From: Typha latifolia
Taxonomy: Eukaryota > Streptophyta > Magnoliopsida > Poales > Typhaceae
Reading direction: 5' to 3'
NCBI GenBank assembly: GCA_019914945.1
Contig: CM034102.1
Span: forward strand, 7,429,501 to 7,493,500
Length of the DNA stretch: 64,000 nucleotides
The translations under genes were made by a program, and so were the position numbers. Under the pieces are notes generated by a model. The model was not told the origin of the DNA, did not search any database, and worked only from the letters and a program-made list of their open reading frames with translations. Positions within the stretch are counted from its first letter, which is position 1. Every line of letters begins with the position of its first letter. This document shows positions 34,737 to 45,606 of this stretch, piece after piece.

Positions 34737-36935
34737 CTAGTCTCTCACGTCCTTGTACTCATATAACTTGTCATGCCAATCGGTAGATTTGGGTTCGTCT
34801 TCTTCGAGTCCGCCTAGGAACATGACGTGGGCTAGCTGGCGCTTGCATTTATGATCGGGGGTAAATCGGTCATCACAGTAAAAACACAAGTCTTTTCTTT
34901 GACGCTCTTCCAAGTCGTTGGGCACAAAGCGACGCGTGATCATCTATCGGTTAGGCTGAGCCGTTGGTGTAGTCTAAGTCGGGGAAGATGCTGTCTCTAG
35001 TGGGCCGTGGGTTTGGGCCACCTTTCTTCTCTCCTCCTTGCGGATCTGGTTCAGTTAATCCAACTTGAACTCCATCAGAACAGCTAAAGAGAAGGCCTCT
35101 TCATAAGTAGTGGGCCTCAAAGCCTTGACCTTAGCTTGAATGTCAGGCCTAAGCCCACTAATGAAGGACTCTTCAGGGACGAGTCAGACCAGTTAGTGAC
35201 TCGGTTGCATATCCGCTTGAACTCTTCCTGGTAAGCTCAAACTGTTGTTGTCTGAGTCAGCTTAGTCAACATGGCCTGAAAGTCCTCGTACTGAGTCGGA
35301 CCGAATCGCGCACAAATCGCATCCGCAAAGTTCTGCCAAGACTCAAATGGTCAAGTCCGCTCAGCCGACTGGTACCACCTAATCGCCACGCCCTCCAAGT
35401 GAAATGAGGCTAGCTGGACCTTCTGATGGTCGGGTGTGCCATGGTACATGAAAAACTGCTCCGCTAGATAGGTCCAATCTAGCGGGTCTCCTCTAGAAAA
35501 TTTTGGAAAATCAAGCTTGACGATCCGAGCTTGGATCCCAAAATATGGTCTATCATCACGAGTGAAGTGACCTCGGGGTCGAGGCTGGTCTCGTGGGTCA
35601 TAGGCCCACGAGTTTGGGTCATGTTGCCCCCGAGTTGCACGTGGTTTCAGCTCATTCTAACGACGCGGGCCCACCGGTTCAATCCACCATTCATCATCGG
35701 GCTCGTACTAGTGCTTAGGGTCTTGTTCATGGGTTCCAAACTGGTTTGCATGAGGTGGTCGAACCGGTTCGCAAAAATTTGGCCTGCCTAAAAAATTGTG
35801 CGCCTCATCTCTTTCATTCCAATAACCTAACCCTAGGGCTGAATTTGGAATTCGGTCTAGGGGTGCCGCCACAAGGGTGCATGGGGGCGGCGGCGGCTGG
35901 GCTCGATCGGGGATCATCGGCAGTCGACCCCTGGTTGATCCTCGCGGCGGGAAAATGGCGGTGAGCGGCGGTGGAGGGCCAAACTCAAGCTCGGGCTCGA
36001 GCTATTGTAGTGGCGGTCCTAGTGTGTCTCTGGCCGGTCCACCGACCCCCGACGACTGTGAAAGGGACCAGTGGCCCCACTGCAATGGAGTAGTGGTCGC
36101 GAAAAGCTACGGCGGAGCTACCCCGACGTAGGGGTAGCTTCCTACAGCTATGGCTGTGGGGTTTGGCCACTTGATGGTAACCGATGGCTGTGGCAGCCAC
36201 CACTGGCCGGCAGTCGGCCCTAGGAAGCAAGACGAGGCCGCCGGTGGCCGTGGGAGCGTCAGACCTGCGACCACCAGCCACAGATTTGCTACAGCATGAA
36301 CCGCCGTGGCTGGTGGTCTTCCTGCCGATGCCGGTGTGAAAGGTAGCCTGGGCTCGGGTGCGGGGGCCTCGTAGAAGAGACCAGTCGTGGCGGTAAGGGC
36401 CGTGAGCGTCTGGACTGCCGCTGGTGGAAAGCTAGGGTTTTTGGCCCTAGCTCCCACCGCGGGTGGGGAAGATGATCTCACGGGCGCTGTTGCGGGCAGT
36501 TCCGACGTGGCAGCGGCATTTGAGGAGGTCTGCAAGGCCGGAGGGGTCCCTACAGTGGTCGGAGGAGGGGTTGAGGCTACGATTTGTGCCGGCTCATCCC
36601 CTCCCTAACGGGTTGATAATGGTGGCTGAGTTTGGCTTTGTCCCGTCATGGCCGGCGGCGCTGGCAGCGCAGATCAGTGGAGGCTGGCTAGTAAGGCCTC
36701 CGTCAAGGCCTGGATCGAGTCTTTGATGGTAGTTTGGATCTTCGCGTTTTCCTTTAACTCGATCAAAAATGCTTTAAAAAAAGCTTTTGTCCATGCTGGT
36801 GGCTCCTCGTCGACAATTGCTAGGATTGGAGGGGGTGCCGATCATCCCAACCAGAATGGAGATGAGATCATGGTCCTCCATGGTCGATGCCTCCTCGTTG
36901 GCCTTGGAACGCGTGTTAACCATCTTCTGAGGAAC
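34737..36935 (-). pseudogene. Gag of element C
   Basis: On the minus strand it starts MVNTRSKANEEASTMEDHD close to the PBS. It runs through an Ala/Pro-rich, GC-rich N-terminal region (36,900-35,950). The capsid core is at about 35,560-35,230: VKLDFPKFSRGDPLDWTYLA, QVKLASF-like KVQLASFHLEGVAIRWYQ, then FADAICARFGP. A CCHC zinc knuckle (CFYCDDRFTPDHKC) lies at about 34,850-34,890. Several stop codons and frame changes occur, so the Gag is not functional. Immediately after the knuckle the sequence jumps to the pol terminus. Confidence 0.75.
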
Positions 36936-36938
36936 GTC

Positions 36939-36952
36939 GGCTTTGATACCAA
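36939..36952 (-). other. tRNA-iMet primer binding site of element C
   Basis: Minus strand ttggtatcaaagcc, one change from the canonical ttggtatcagagcc, directly following the CA end of the LTR. Confidence 0.85.
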
Positions 36953-37584
36953 TGTTTTCGACCAGATCTAGAAGGATCCGTCTGTTGAATGATTATAAAA
37001 ATTTAGGTGGAGATAGCCTCATGAGTTAGGATTCTAATGGCTCTAGTTTTACCTAAATTGGAGGTCGGGATGAAAAGATAAAAATAAAATAGTGGAGATA
37101 CATCAGAGAGGGCAGAACGATAATTTTCGACATTGTGGCAGTCGTCGGAGGGTGGTGGACGGCCGTGTAGTAAGGTGGCTGCTGGAGGTAGGAGGTGGCT
37201 AGGGTTTGAAAACTTGAAGGGGATCTACGATTATGATCTAGTCCTATGAAGATAAATGCAATCCAACAGTTAATGTAAAAATATAAGGACGAGAATAATA
37301 ATTGGCTAAACTCAAAATTCTCTTAATGATGATTCTTATCAACTCATGTTCACCCCTATTTATAGGAGTAAAATCTCTAACAGATCAGATCCACATGCGA
37401 ATTATTTGATTTATTTAAAATTCAAAATAGATAGATAAAGCTAAGTAACTAATCTCTAGCGGATCGGATCCACAAGCGAATTATTCAATTTATTTGAAAT
37501 TTAAAATAGAAAGATAAATTTAAACAACTAATTTGACTCGACTTAACTTTGACTCGACTTAGCCCATGTGGCGGGATCGTAATA
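36953..37584 (-). repeat. 5' LTR of element C (right copy)
   Basis: 632 bp, homologous to 34,055-34,700. The differences are scattered substitutions and one 14-42-bp indel in the GGTGG-rich part, so the insertion is not recent. Confidence 0.88.
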
Positions 37585-37589
37585 ATGCG

Positions 37590-38149
37590 GCTCATGGCTG
37601 TGAAGACAAAGTCGAGATCGGCGTTACATGCTATGGTGGGACTAAATAACACATGGAGCGAAGCGTGAAGCAGAGGATAAGCACGTGTCATTGGCGGATC
37701 TAGCTTGGATAACGGCAGAGACATCAATACATGGGACTAATTTGGTCCTACACAAAAGTAAACCGACCGACTTGTTTTACTACTTGCACCCAAACTCACT
37801 TTCTTTTTCAGATTTGAACAAGCACGACCTGGAGAGACTTGAGCTGAACAAACTTGAGGTTGATATGGAGAAGTTGAGTCCTACAAGACCAGCAAAGGTG
37901 AATCGACTTCACCCCTCTAAAATCAATCAGAAAAAAATGCTAAACTTACCTCACTGCACGCAGCTAATGTTGTTGAAATGGATAGGAGGGTAATGCGGGT
38001 TGGATCCAGACTAGATAAATGAGGGGGTCGAACAAGACATCAAAAGAAGAGCTAGAGGAAGAAATGGGAGAAACAGAGCTATAGTGGAGTTATAGTTCAC
38101 TTTCACAATTTTTACATATTGAGAACAAGGGGACAAAAGTATGGTGGTA
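37590..38149 (+). other. Residual interior of elements A/B
   Basis: Continues the sequence that was split by element C: removing C and one TSD joins gagttgatgcg to gctcatggctg. It ends with a gypsy pol tail and polypurine-like sequence (gaacaaggggacaaaagta) before the 3' LTR of A. The open frame 37,685-37,993 has no domain I recognise. Confidence 0.5.
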
Positions 38150-38305
38150 TGTTATTAACTAATCATGAGGGCGAACCCTATTCTAATTGAGTTCAACACA
38201 TCTGAGGAGGTCGAGGGCATTTGCATCTTTTCCCCTTAGCCAGTAATCTAATTATTTTTTACTTCCATTTTCTTATGAGTTTGCTTTTGCAGATTAGTCT
38301 TATGT
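38150..38305 (+). repeat. Truncated 3' LTR of element A
   Basis: Only the first about 155 bp remain. Homology to 30,322-30,460 stops at about 38,305, where gene-proximal DNA begins. Confidence 0.65.
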
Positions 38306-38582
38306 AATATTCCTGCCACGTGTCTCACCTGCAGGAACTTCCTACATCCATTGCCGCATAAGATCCCTGTTCCTCATTAGTGTAAGAGCCCAGTCCACGT
38401 CATCCCCCCAAACTCCAGCCGGACAGGAACAATGCCTTTGGAGTTGGAGGGGATAAGGATGTGCTCATAGCCAACAAGATATGATATTTCGCCTTTCCTT
38501 TTTTTTCCCTCTTCACCGAGGGATCCCTTAACGTGCAAAGAGTATATTCCAATCCTTGGAAATATAGGAGAAGAATAAGCCA
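38306..38582 (+). promoter_or_regulatory. Promoter and leader of the mTERF9-like gene
   Basis: 277 bp between the retrotransposon nest and the start codon. It contains a gccacgtgtctc G-box-like site at about 38,316, and ctccggccc-type GC-richer sequence closer to the ATG. I infer a promoter from position; no TATA box was assigned. Confidence 0.45.
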
Positions 38583-41500
38583 ATGGCTTTCCTCGGCCTC
38601 CACTCCAACTCCACTCGCCACTTCCTCTTCTCCCCTCTCCCGTCTTCTTCTACTCGTAATCACTCCCTCTGCCGCTCCAGCTTCGTCCGTTTCGCCGTCT
38701 TCTCGTCGCATTCCAACCAGAAGTTACTCAAATCCAACCGTCGGTCGCGCTATGGCCGGAGAATATCTCCTTATGATGATGACGATGAAGACGACGACGA
38801 GGAAGAGGAGGAAGAGGAGTTGTCCGATGTGAGTTCATCTCTTTAATTGTCGAAGGGTAAATTAGTTGACATAATAAGGAGTATGCTCAGTATTGAGTGT
38901 TGCTAATTTGCATCGAAGGATCAATAATTTATGAAGTATGATAACCTTTCTCTCCCGAATTAGGTATTTTATTCCATCTGCTATATGTAATGAGTTGAGA
39001 CCTCCTCTATGAGTAGCCCTACGGGTCCTTTGAAGGTCCTTTTGAATGCTAAACTTTATTCATTGGTGAATGTGGTGGGTATTAGTAGGAGTAGAATTGT
39101 AGTGCATGAGGAGATTGGTTTATTCATTAAGTTCAAGAAGGATTTAAATTTCTTCAGAGCTGATTTTTGAGAGTTAGGTAGGTTACTCTGACCCTATCAA
39201 GATAATTTTTGGAGTTTCTATAGATTAAGTCTTAAAAGGGGTGATGAAGATTAGTGGAATTAGATGAACTTAGCTATGCTAGGACTTTCTGATTGTGGAA
39301 CATACTTTCCTGCTCTAATCCCCTTGCATCATCAAAAATTTCTTCAAATATCTACTTGAGGGCCAAAATTCCTTATGAACTTTGACTTTAATATCTGGTG
39401 TTTGTTAATGCGCTGTTGTTGCTTAGCTATTCTAAACTCAACTTAATCATGAGTATGAATCTGCATAACGGACAGTAATTTATGGAGGCTTGTCTGAACT
39501 ATTTTCTCTGGTGGTCTGAAACTTGAGTTGGCACTGATGCTGGCCTCGCTATCAACTTGGACAATTGTTTAATGCTAACTTGTTCAAATCCCATTTTTGG
39601 TATTGGCAAGAAAACCTTACCTGAAGATTTAAATCTATTGCCAGGATATGTTAGACTTTATCTCTTAAATGGTCTAAGTTAATCACAATCATTGGATTAA
39701 TTTATCCTATAAAGATAGGATTAGATAAAGTTGTAATCAGGTAAAGAGTTTATCTCTTAGTTTAGAATGGGATTAATATAGGGTTCTTTGATGGACTAGG
39801 ATACATCATATTTGTTATCCTATAAATATGTGGCTGGTCCCTAATGCCAGATATCTATCTATAAATTCTCAATCAAGTAGAATACCAGAGGGATTAGAAA
39901 GCCACATTCAAGACTTCCATAGCATATAAGAATTCATGCAAAGATATGGATACTAAGGATAGTGATGCTAGGTACGTACATATAGTTTTTATTTGTTCTT
40001 CATTGATCTGAGCATAATCGACAATGATTAATAGATAATATAATCTTATTATGGTTTATCAGGATGAAGAAATAATAATATTTAGTAGCTAAGCTATTCT
40101 TCCCTTCTTATCGTATTGAGGCATCATGATTTATCTCATTTTTATTCTATTATAGAAATGTTATTAGACAATAGCAAGGATTCCCTTGCCGTTGGCATGG
40201 TGCTTATTAGCTACCGATCAACACGACATGTACTACAGTACATGCCATGCCAACACAAACGGTGCCAAAAAACATAGAGGGGAGGAGATATTGGGAGAAT
40301 GGGAGAGAAAGGGAGGGGGAGAAAGAGAGGGGACTGACCACATCTAAAATTGCCGTCAAGCCTCCGCCGAGCCATTGTCATGGGAGGGGGAGAAAGAGAA
40401 AGAGAGGGGACTTACCACATCTAAGATTGGAAAAGATGACACAAACCCATTTTTACATTAGTCGGAGAAGAAAATGTTGTTCAACAGATTATAAATGGCT
40501 ATCTGCTTGAAGCAAATTATGACTAAATCACAATCCATTTTTGAACGGATCACCTTCTCCGGCGATGGAAATGGAAAAAATTGATGCTTTAACCTTCCAA
40601 CTGCCATGGGAGGGCTCAAGTGGCTTCCCGCGGCCATGCCGGCTCACCTAGAAGTTATTTCACAACCTTTACATTGATTTTTGGGGGTGCCATGTTCAGA
40701 CCTAGTGTCGGCATGTCCATCTATGGACAATAGATATGGTTCTGAAAATGTCAGACAATCAGGTGTATCATAAATCATATTGCACAGCAACACTGCTCCA
40801 TCTTTGAATGAAGCTTTTTTGCATGGAGGGCATGAAGCTTCATCATAAGTACCGATATGGCCATTCCATTTCTAAATGCATTGTAAACTTAGTGCCACAT
40901 CTCCCTCAGGCTTAAAATGTTGTGAGCTTCTACTCTTTTTTTCTTTTGGAACCATTTATGTCATGATGCTTTTTTAAGTGTATTAATTTCTTCATGTTCC
41001 TTATAATAGGACATTACTAATGATTAAGAAATTTATATTGCCAGAAAAGGAAGAGCAAAGAATCACTACTCAGTTAATGAATCATAACCTGCTGCAATAT
41101 TAATATTGTGTTTAAACTATCACTGTTTTAGTGAGATCTCGAGTCAAGCATATGATCCTTACTTCCTTGCCTTTAGTGAAGTTACTTTTGGTTTGTTTGT
41201 ACAATTCCATAAGCAGTTAATCATAGTAGTATTCTATTGTTTTCATCTCAATTATTTATAAACTTTCAGGATGATCTTTCAGACTTGGAGGAGTACCATG
41301 GTGATAATCTTTCTGATAAGAAGCAGCTAAAGTTCAACTTGAAGAAATCCAATAAAAGATCAGGTATCTTAAAATTACATGAAAAGCATTAAATAAAAAG
41401 ATCTAGCAAATCTGTATCTTAAGAATATATCTTCCAGGCAATCAAAGGCTACTAAAAGATGGCTGGGAAGGAAGAGCCTCAGATACTGCTTATGGCCTGA

Positions 41501-42828
41501 AGTTTGCAGGCCTACCGGCAGATGTAGATGATGCCTCAAATAAACCAAATTCCCGAGACTGCTGGAGTACTGTGGGCAGATCATCGAAGGTGGAATCTAT
41601 GGGTTTGGACAGCAAAGGAAAGGTACTTCCATAAATTTGTCTGAGCTGTGTTCTAGTTAATTGTCTGTTTTACTTAGGACATAATGGAATACTCTCTCAC
41701 ATATTTGAGTGATTGCAGCTGAAGAATGACAGTTTTTCTAGAAGTAGGTTTCAGAAACTTCAAGAAGAACACGATTTTGATGAGAAATGGTTTCCACTGA
41801 TTGATTACTTGGGCACATTTGGACTGAAAGAGTCTCACTTTATTTCCATATATGAGAGGCATATGCCTTGCCTTCAAATAAACTTGACTTCTGCTGAAGA
41901 GAGATTGGAGTTTTTGTTATCTGTTGGTGTGAAAAACAAAGATATGAGAAGGATACTTGTGAGGCAACCACAAATTTTGGAGTATACAGTAAAGAACTTG
42001 AAGTCTCACATTGGTTTCCTGGTGAGTATAGGAATTCCAAACTCCCGCTTAGGGCAGATTATTGCTTCTGCTCCCTCTTTATTCTCATACAGTGTTGAGC
42101 AGTCCCTGAAGCCAACAATCAGGTATCTGATTGAAGAAGTAGGTATTAAGGAAAAAGATGTTAGTAAAGTTGTTCAGCTGAGCCCACAGATCCTTGTCCA
42201 GAGGATTGACAGTTCATGGACATCTCGATATTTTTTCCTGTCAAGGGAACTGGGGGCACCAAAAGATAGCGTAGTCAAGATGGTCACCAAACATCCACAG
42301 CTTCTTCATTACAGTATTGAGGATGGAATTCTGCCTAGAATCAATTTCCTCAGGAGTATTGGCATGAGCAACTCTGAGATTTTGAAAGTATTAACAAGTC
42401 TTACTCAGGTATGGTTCAATCTTTGTTTATCTCATCATTTTATCTGAAATGGTTGTTCTTGGTTTTTCACTCCCTCTCTTCCTCCTCCTCAGGTATTGTC
42501 ATTGTCATTGGAGGGGAATCTAAAGCCCAAGTATCTTTATTTAGTTAACGAACTCCGCAATGAGGTGCAGTCATTGACGAAGTACCCCATGTACTTAAGC
42601 TTGTCACTGGAGCAGAGGATCCGACCTCGCCATCGTTTCCTCGTTTCCTTGAAGAAAGCTCCAAAGGGTCCATTTCCTCTTAGTTCCTTGGTGCCTACTG
42701 ATGAGTCCTTTTGCCAACAGTGGGCTGGAACTAGTTTAGAGAAATATCTACAATTTAGGCAGGGTTTATTACTCACAGACTTTGCAAAGAAGTATGAGAG
42801 AAAAAGTTTAACATCATCCTCAAGATAG
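38583..42828 (+). CDS. mTERF family protein, probable chloroplast mTERF9
   Basis: Five exons join in frame with GT/AG sites: 38583-38828, 41270-41363, 41438-41622, 41719-42408 and 42493-42828, giving 516 residues. The N-terminus (1-55) is Ser/Arg-rich and lacks acidic residues, as in a plastid transit peptide. Residues 65-79 are an almost pure Asp/Glu run. From about residue 180 to 470 the helical mTERF motifs repeat with the typical P-x-LL pattern: LVRQPQILEYTV, IASAPSLFSYSV, VQLSPQILVQRI, VTKHPQLLHYSI, LTKYPMYLSLSL. The C-terminus WAGTSLEKYLQFRQG fits mTERF9. mTERF9 of Arabidopsis and cereals is a nucleoid/ribosome-associated plastid protein involved in chloroplast translation. The family is certain, the orthology likely. 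Intron 1 is 2.4 kb and carries an LTR-like insertion. Confidence 0.85.
39649..40061 (+). mobile_element. Possible solo LTR in intron 1 of the mTERF gene
   Basis: Begins TGTTAGACTTTATCTC and ends TTTATCA. It is flanked by ggata (39,644-39,648) and ggatg (40,062-40,066), a 4 of 5 match. It contains tcctataaatatgtgg, a TATA-like element, as in a copia LTR. The ends are not perfect, so this is tentative. Confidence 0.35.
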
Positions 42829-45014
42829 TACCAAGTTTAAGACAAGGTTTTGGATATTGTATGAGTGGCCTGTTTAGCTTTCTAATCATTAGGTTTGTTG
42901 AAGTTATTGGAGAGGTTTTATTCTGGCACTGCCTTACCTATATGGTATGTTCACTATTTAGTTTTGTTACTTCTACTTGCACCACTTTTTTTGAACAGAG
43001 GAGGCTAAAAAAGTACTATTTTGCAGATACCCAAAGGGTTTCTTGTGCTTATATGTCCAATTTAGCTGCCACGATTTTGGGAGGCGTAGCTAACTACTAA
43101 CTTACTAGTTAGCAGAACAGGTGGTTCTACTAATCCAGTACAATGAGGTAACTTTCACTTGTGCTAAAGTTGTTGAATAATTATCTTTGTCGAACTCGCT
43201 TAGCAGATTATTGTAGTGGCCCATGACACTGGTTTAGTTAGTCTATGTGATTAATTCCATTATATTTTCAGGATTCTCCATGTGCTCAGGCCGTCGAGCA
43301 ATTTTATCCGTGAATTATGATAGCATTGGTTGTTCAAAATTTACAGCATACTACTATTCTCTTTTGAGTAATTTTATAGCAGACTACTGTTACAACTGTA
43401 ATTATACTGCTATGCACACTTCCTAAGGTTTCTCCACAGCAGTTCTTTCTGATGCAAGTGTACAAGAATATAAACTTGTGTGATATATAACAGGATAAGT
43501 CATTGTATTGACACTACGATCTTCCAACTTATTACATAAAAATCTTCTACCCTGTAAGCTTTACTAATTAGTGCATGTTACTCTGATGCTTATGAGGTCA
43601 TTTTCCTTTGCTTTCAGAAAGTAGCAACCATTTTTTTCTTACTTTTGTTATATCTTTTATGATTATATTTTCATGTCTTCGCACTGTTGATCTGGATTCT
43701 TGAAAAGAGGTTCTTGCCAGCTCTAAATGGATTATGCTGGATGTCTCGAGAAAAGGTGAACTTGTTGTGCTAGGCTTCTCGTCACTCTTAAATTTTTTTG
43801 GTTGCAAACTAATCGATTGCATGTTAAATGGAGGTAGCTGGATGATTTTGAATGACACCTCCAGTTTCCGGGGATCAATACTAATTTCCTTGAAAAAAAT
43901 CTTGCTTTGCATATGAGTTCATACTCCTTTGAATTACACATTTAGCTAGATTTGCGGTTCCATAGTTTGTCCATATGTCTGTTTTTTTTTTTTTAAATCT
44001 TTTTGTGGAGAAAAGTGGGGAAGAACCCATTAGAATGATATTAAGATCAAGCTGTTTGTTTATGTAAAAGGGATCAAGTTGTATTCTCCTCATTTAATTG
44101 AATGAGTAACATTACGTCGTTACGCTCAAACCAAAGCCCAAAAACATTTATTAAAGTAATCAACTAACTAATATGGACAACATCAGCCCAATTAATGTTA
44201 TTAATTGTCTTAAGACAAGATTAGAACTGAAGATTACAATCCAAAACGCAAGACCGCAAAAAGATGAAAATAAAAAAGAAAAAGAAAAATAGACTGAGGA
44301 ATTATAACGAGGATACGTAGAAATGTATAATAAATGATATAATAAAACGGATAAATAAGAGATTATACCTAAAGCTTGGAGGAGCACTAATCAAGTCACA
44401 GAAAATAGTCGGAAATGGTTCACATATTTCAAATAGATAATAAAGTAGAGAGAAGCGATAATAGAATGAGTAGGGGTGAGAACATAACAGATACGGTTTT
44501 TCTATCCGTTTTGATATCTGAATTTGTATTTGCTTCTAAATGATCTATGCCAATATAAATATTGTTTAAAGAATAATATCAAAATCAATATCTGCATATC
44601 ATTTAATTTAAAATATTATAAATATAATTTCTTATACTTTTATATGAATTCTAATATAATTTTTGCATATATTTACTAATTACCTATAGATTTCAGTAAT
44701 TAAGTGGTTGAATTGAAGTGATAGAAATAACAAGTTATTTCATATATATATATATATATATGATATAACTTGCTCACGGCACAATAAAGTCATCTTTCTC
44801 AAAGTTGGGAATTATGAATATACCCAAAATAATAGCATAATCAAGGAGGCATTTGTCTCATACTTTAAATCCTTATTCAATTTCTTCGGCTCATCATCTC
44901 TCTTTTCTAACGGTTGTGGTAACAAGTATATATAAGATTTGTGTTGCGCCTACTAAGGAGAAGATTATTCTTAAGATATTAGGGCCTCGGAAAAACCTAG
45001 GGCATAAGTTTTTT
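42829..45014. other. 3' flank of the mTERF gene and intergenic DNA
   Basis: The first 500-700 bp may be transcribed 3' UTR. No other gene is recognised. 44,480-44,760 contains repeated atatctg/gatatc phrases like those at 20.3 kb and a (TA)11 run at about 44,740-44,762. Confidence 0.4.
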
Positions 45015-45606
45015 TGTTATGAACTAGATTTGGACTAATCTGGACATAAAAAAATTATGAGATTTTTTGTACTAGTAACCTCACGAGTTACGAATCTAAT
45101 AATTTTAGTTTCACATAAATTGAAAGTCGAGATGAAAAGTTAAAAATAAAACAGTGAATATATGTCAGAAAGGGACAGATTAATAAATATCCGATATTGC
45201 AGCGGTCATCAAAATGTGGCAGATAGTCAAAGGTGGTGGTAGACAATCGTAGATTATGGTGGCTCGTGAAGAAAGATAGTGGCTATCTGCTCCTAGAAAG
45301 ATATTGTTTGAAAGCTTGGAAGAGTTCTATAGTTATGATCTACACCTAGAAAGATAAATACGATCTAATGAATACAGTAAAAGATAAAGACGAAATAATA
45401 AAAATAACTTAACTCAATTCTCATTCCATGATTATTATCACCACATGACTACTATTTCTAGTAGAAATCTTAGTAGATTGGATCCACATGTGAATTATTC
45501 GATTTATTTGAAATTCAAAATGATAAGATAAAACTAACTAACTCAATTTGATTCGACTCGACTCGACTGAATCAACTAACTCAATTTCCATAGTCTGATT
45601 ATAACA
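45015..45606 (-). mobile_element. Solo LTR of the element C family
   Basis: Starts TGTTATGAACTAGA and ends GATTATAACA. It is homologous to the C LTRs along its length: gtcgagatgaaaagttaaaa, ggtggcagatagtcaaag, gattggatccacatgtga, gattcgactcgactcgactg. There is no internal region. Flanks are T-rich (tttt on both sides), compatible with a short target duplication. More diverged than the two C LTRs are from each other. Confidence 0.8.

Larger units (their letters stand above)
34055..37584 (-). mobile_element. Complete, internally deleted Ty3/gypsy element C
   Basis: Two LTRs (34,055-34,700 and 36,953-37,584) bound a 2.25-kb interior. A perfect 5-bp duplication ATGCG flanks the whole (34,050-34,054 and 37,585-37,589). 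The element reads on the minus strand: right LTR, tRNA-iMet PBS (ttggtatcaaagcc, 36,939-36,952), gag start (MVNTRSKANEEA), capsid, CCHC knuckle, then directly a pol tail with HLEDKV sequence next to the left LTR. Protease, RT, RNase H and integrase are absent, so it could move only with proteins supplied in trans. LTR ends are TGTTAT/TGTTTT on one side and TAATA (degenerate TAACA) on the other. Confidence 0.9.
30322..38305 (+). mobile_element. Outer LTR retrotransposon A (Ty3/gypsy type), nested and truncated
   Basis: A 5' LTR (30,322-31,334) is followed by a primer binding site, a gag relic, then later insertions. It resumes at about 37,590 and ends with a gypsy-type pol tail (tattgagaacaaggggac, encoding I-E-N-K) and a truncated 3' LTR from 38,150. 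The two LTR starts match: tgttatgaactagc against tgttattaactaatc, and both continue through attgagttcagcac/attgagttcaacac and tttgcttttgcagattagtc. The element is inactive. Element B has inserted in its gag and element C in the remaining interior. Confidence 0.7.

Noticed and set aside
35531..36971. Multiple GC-rich plus-strand frames of 70-107 residues
   Set aside because: They are opposite-strand shadows of the Ala/Pro-rich Gag of element C; the minus strand carries the recognisable Gag motifs.
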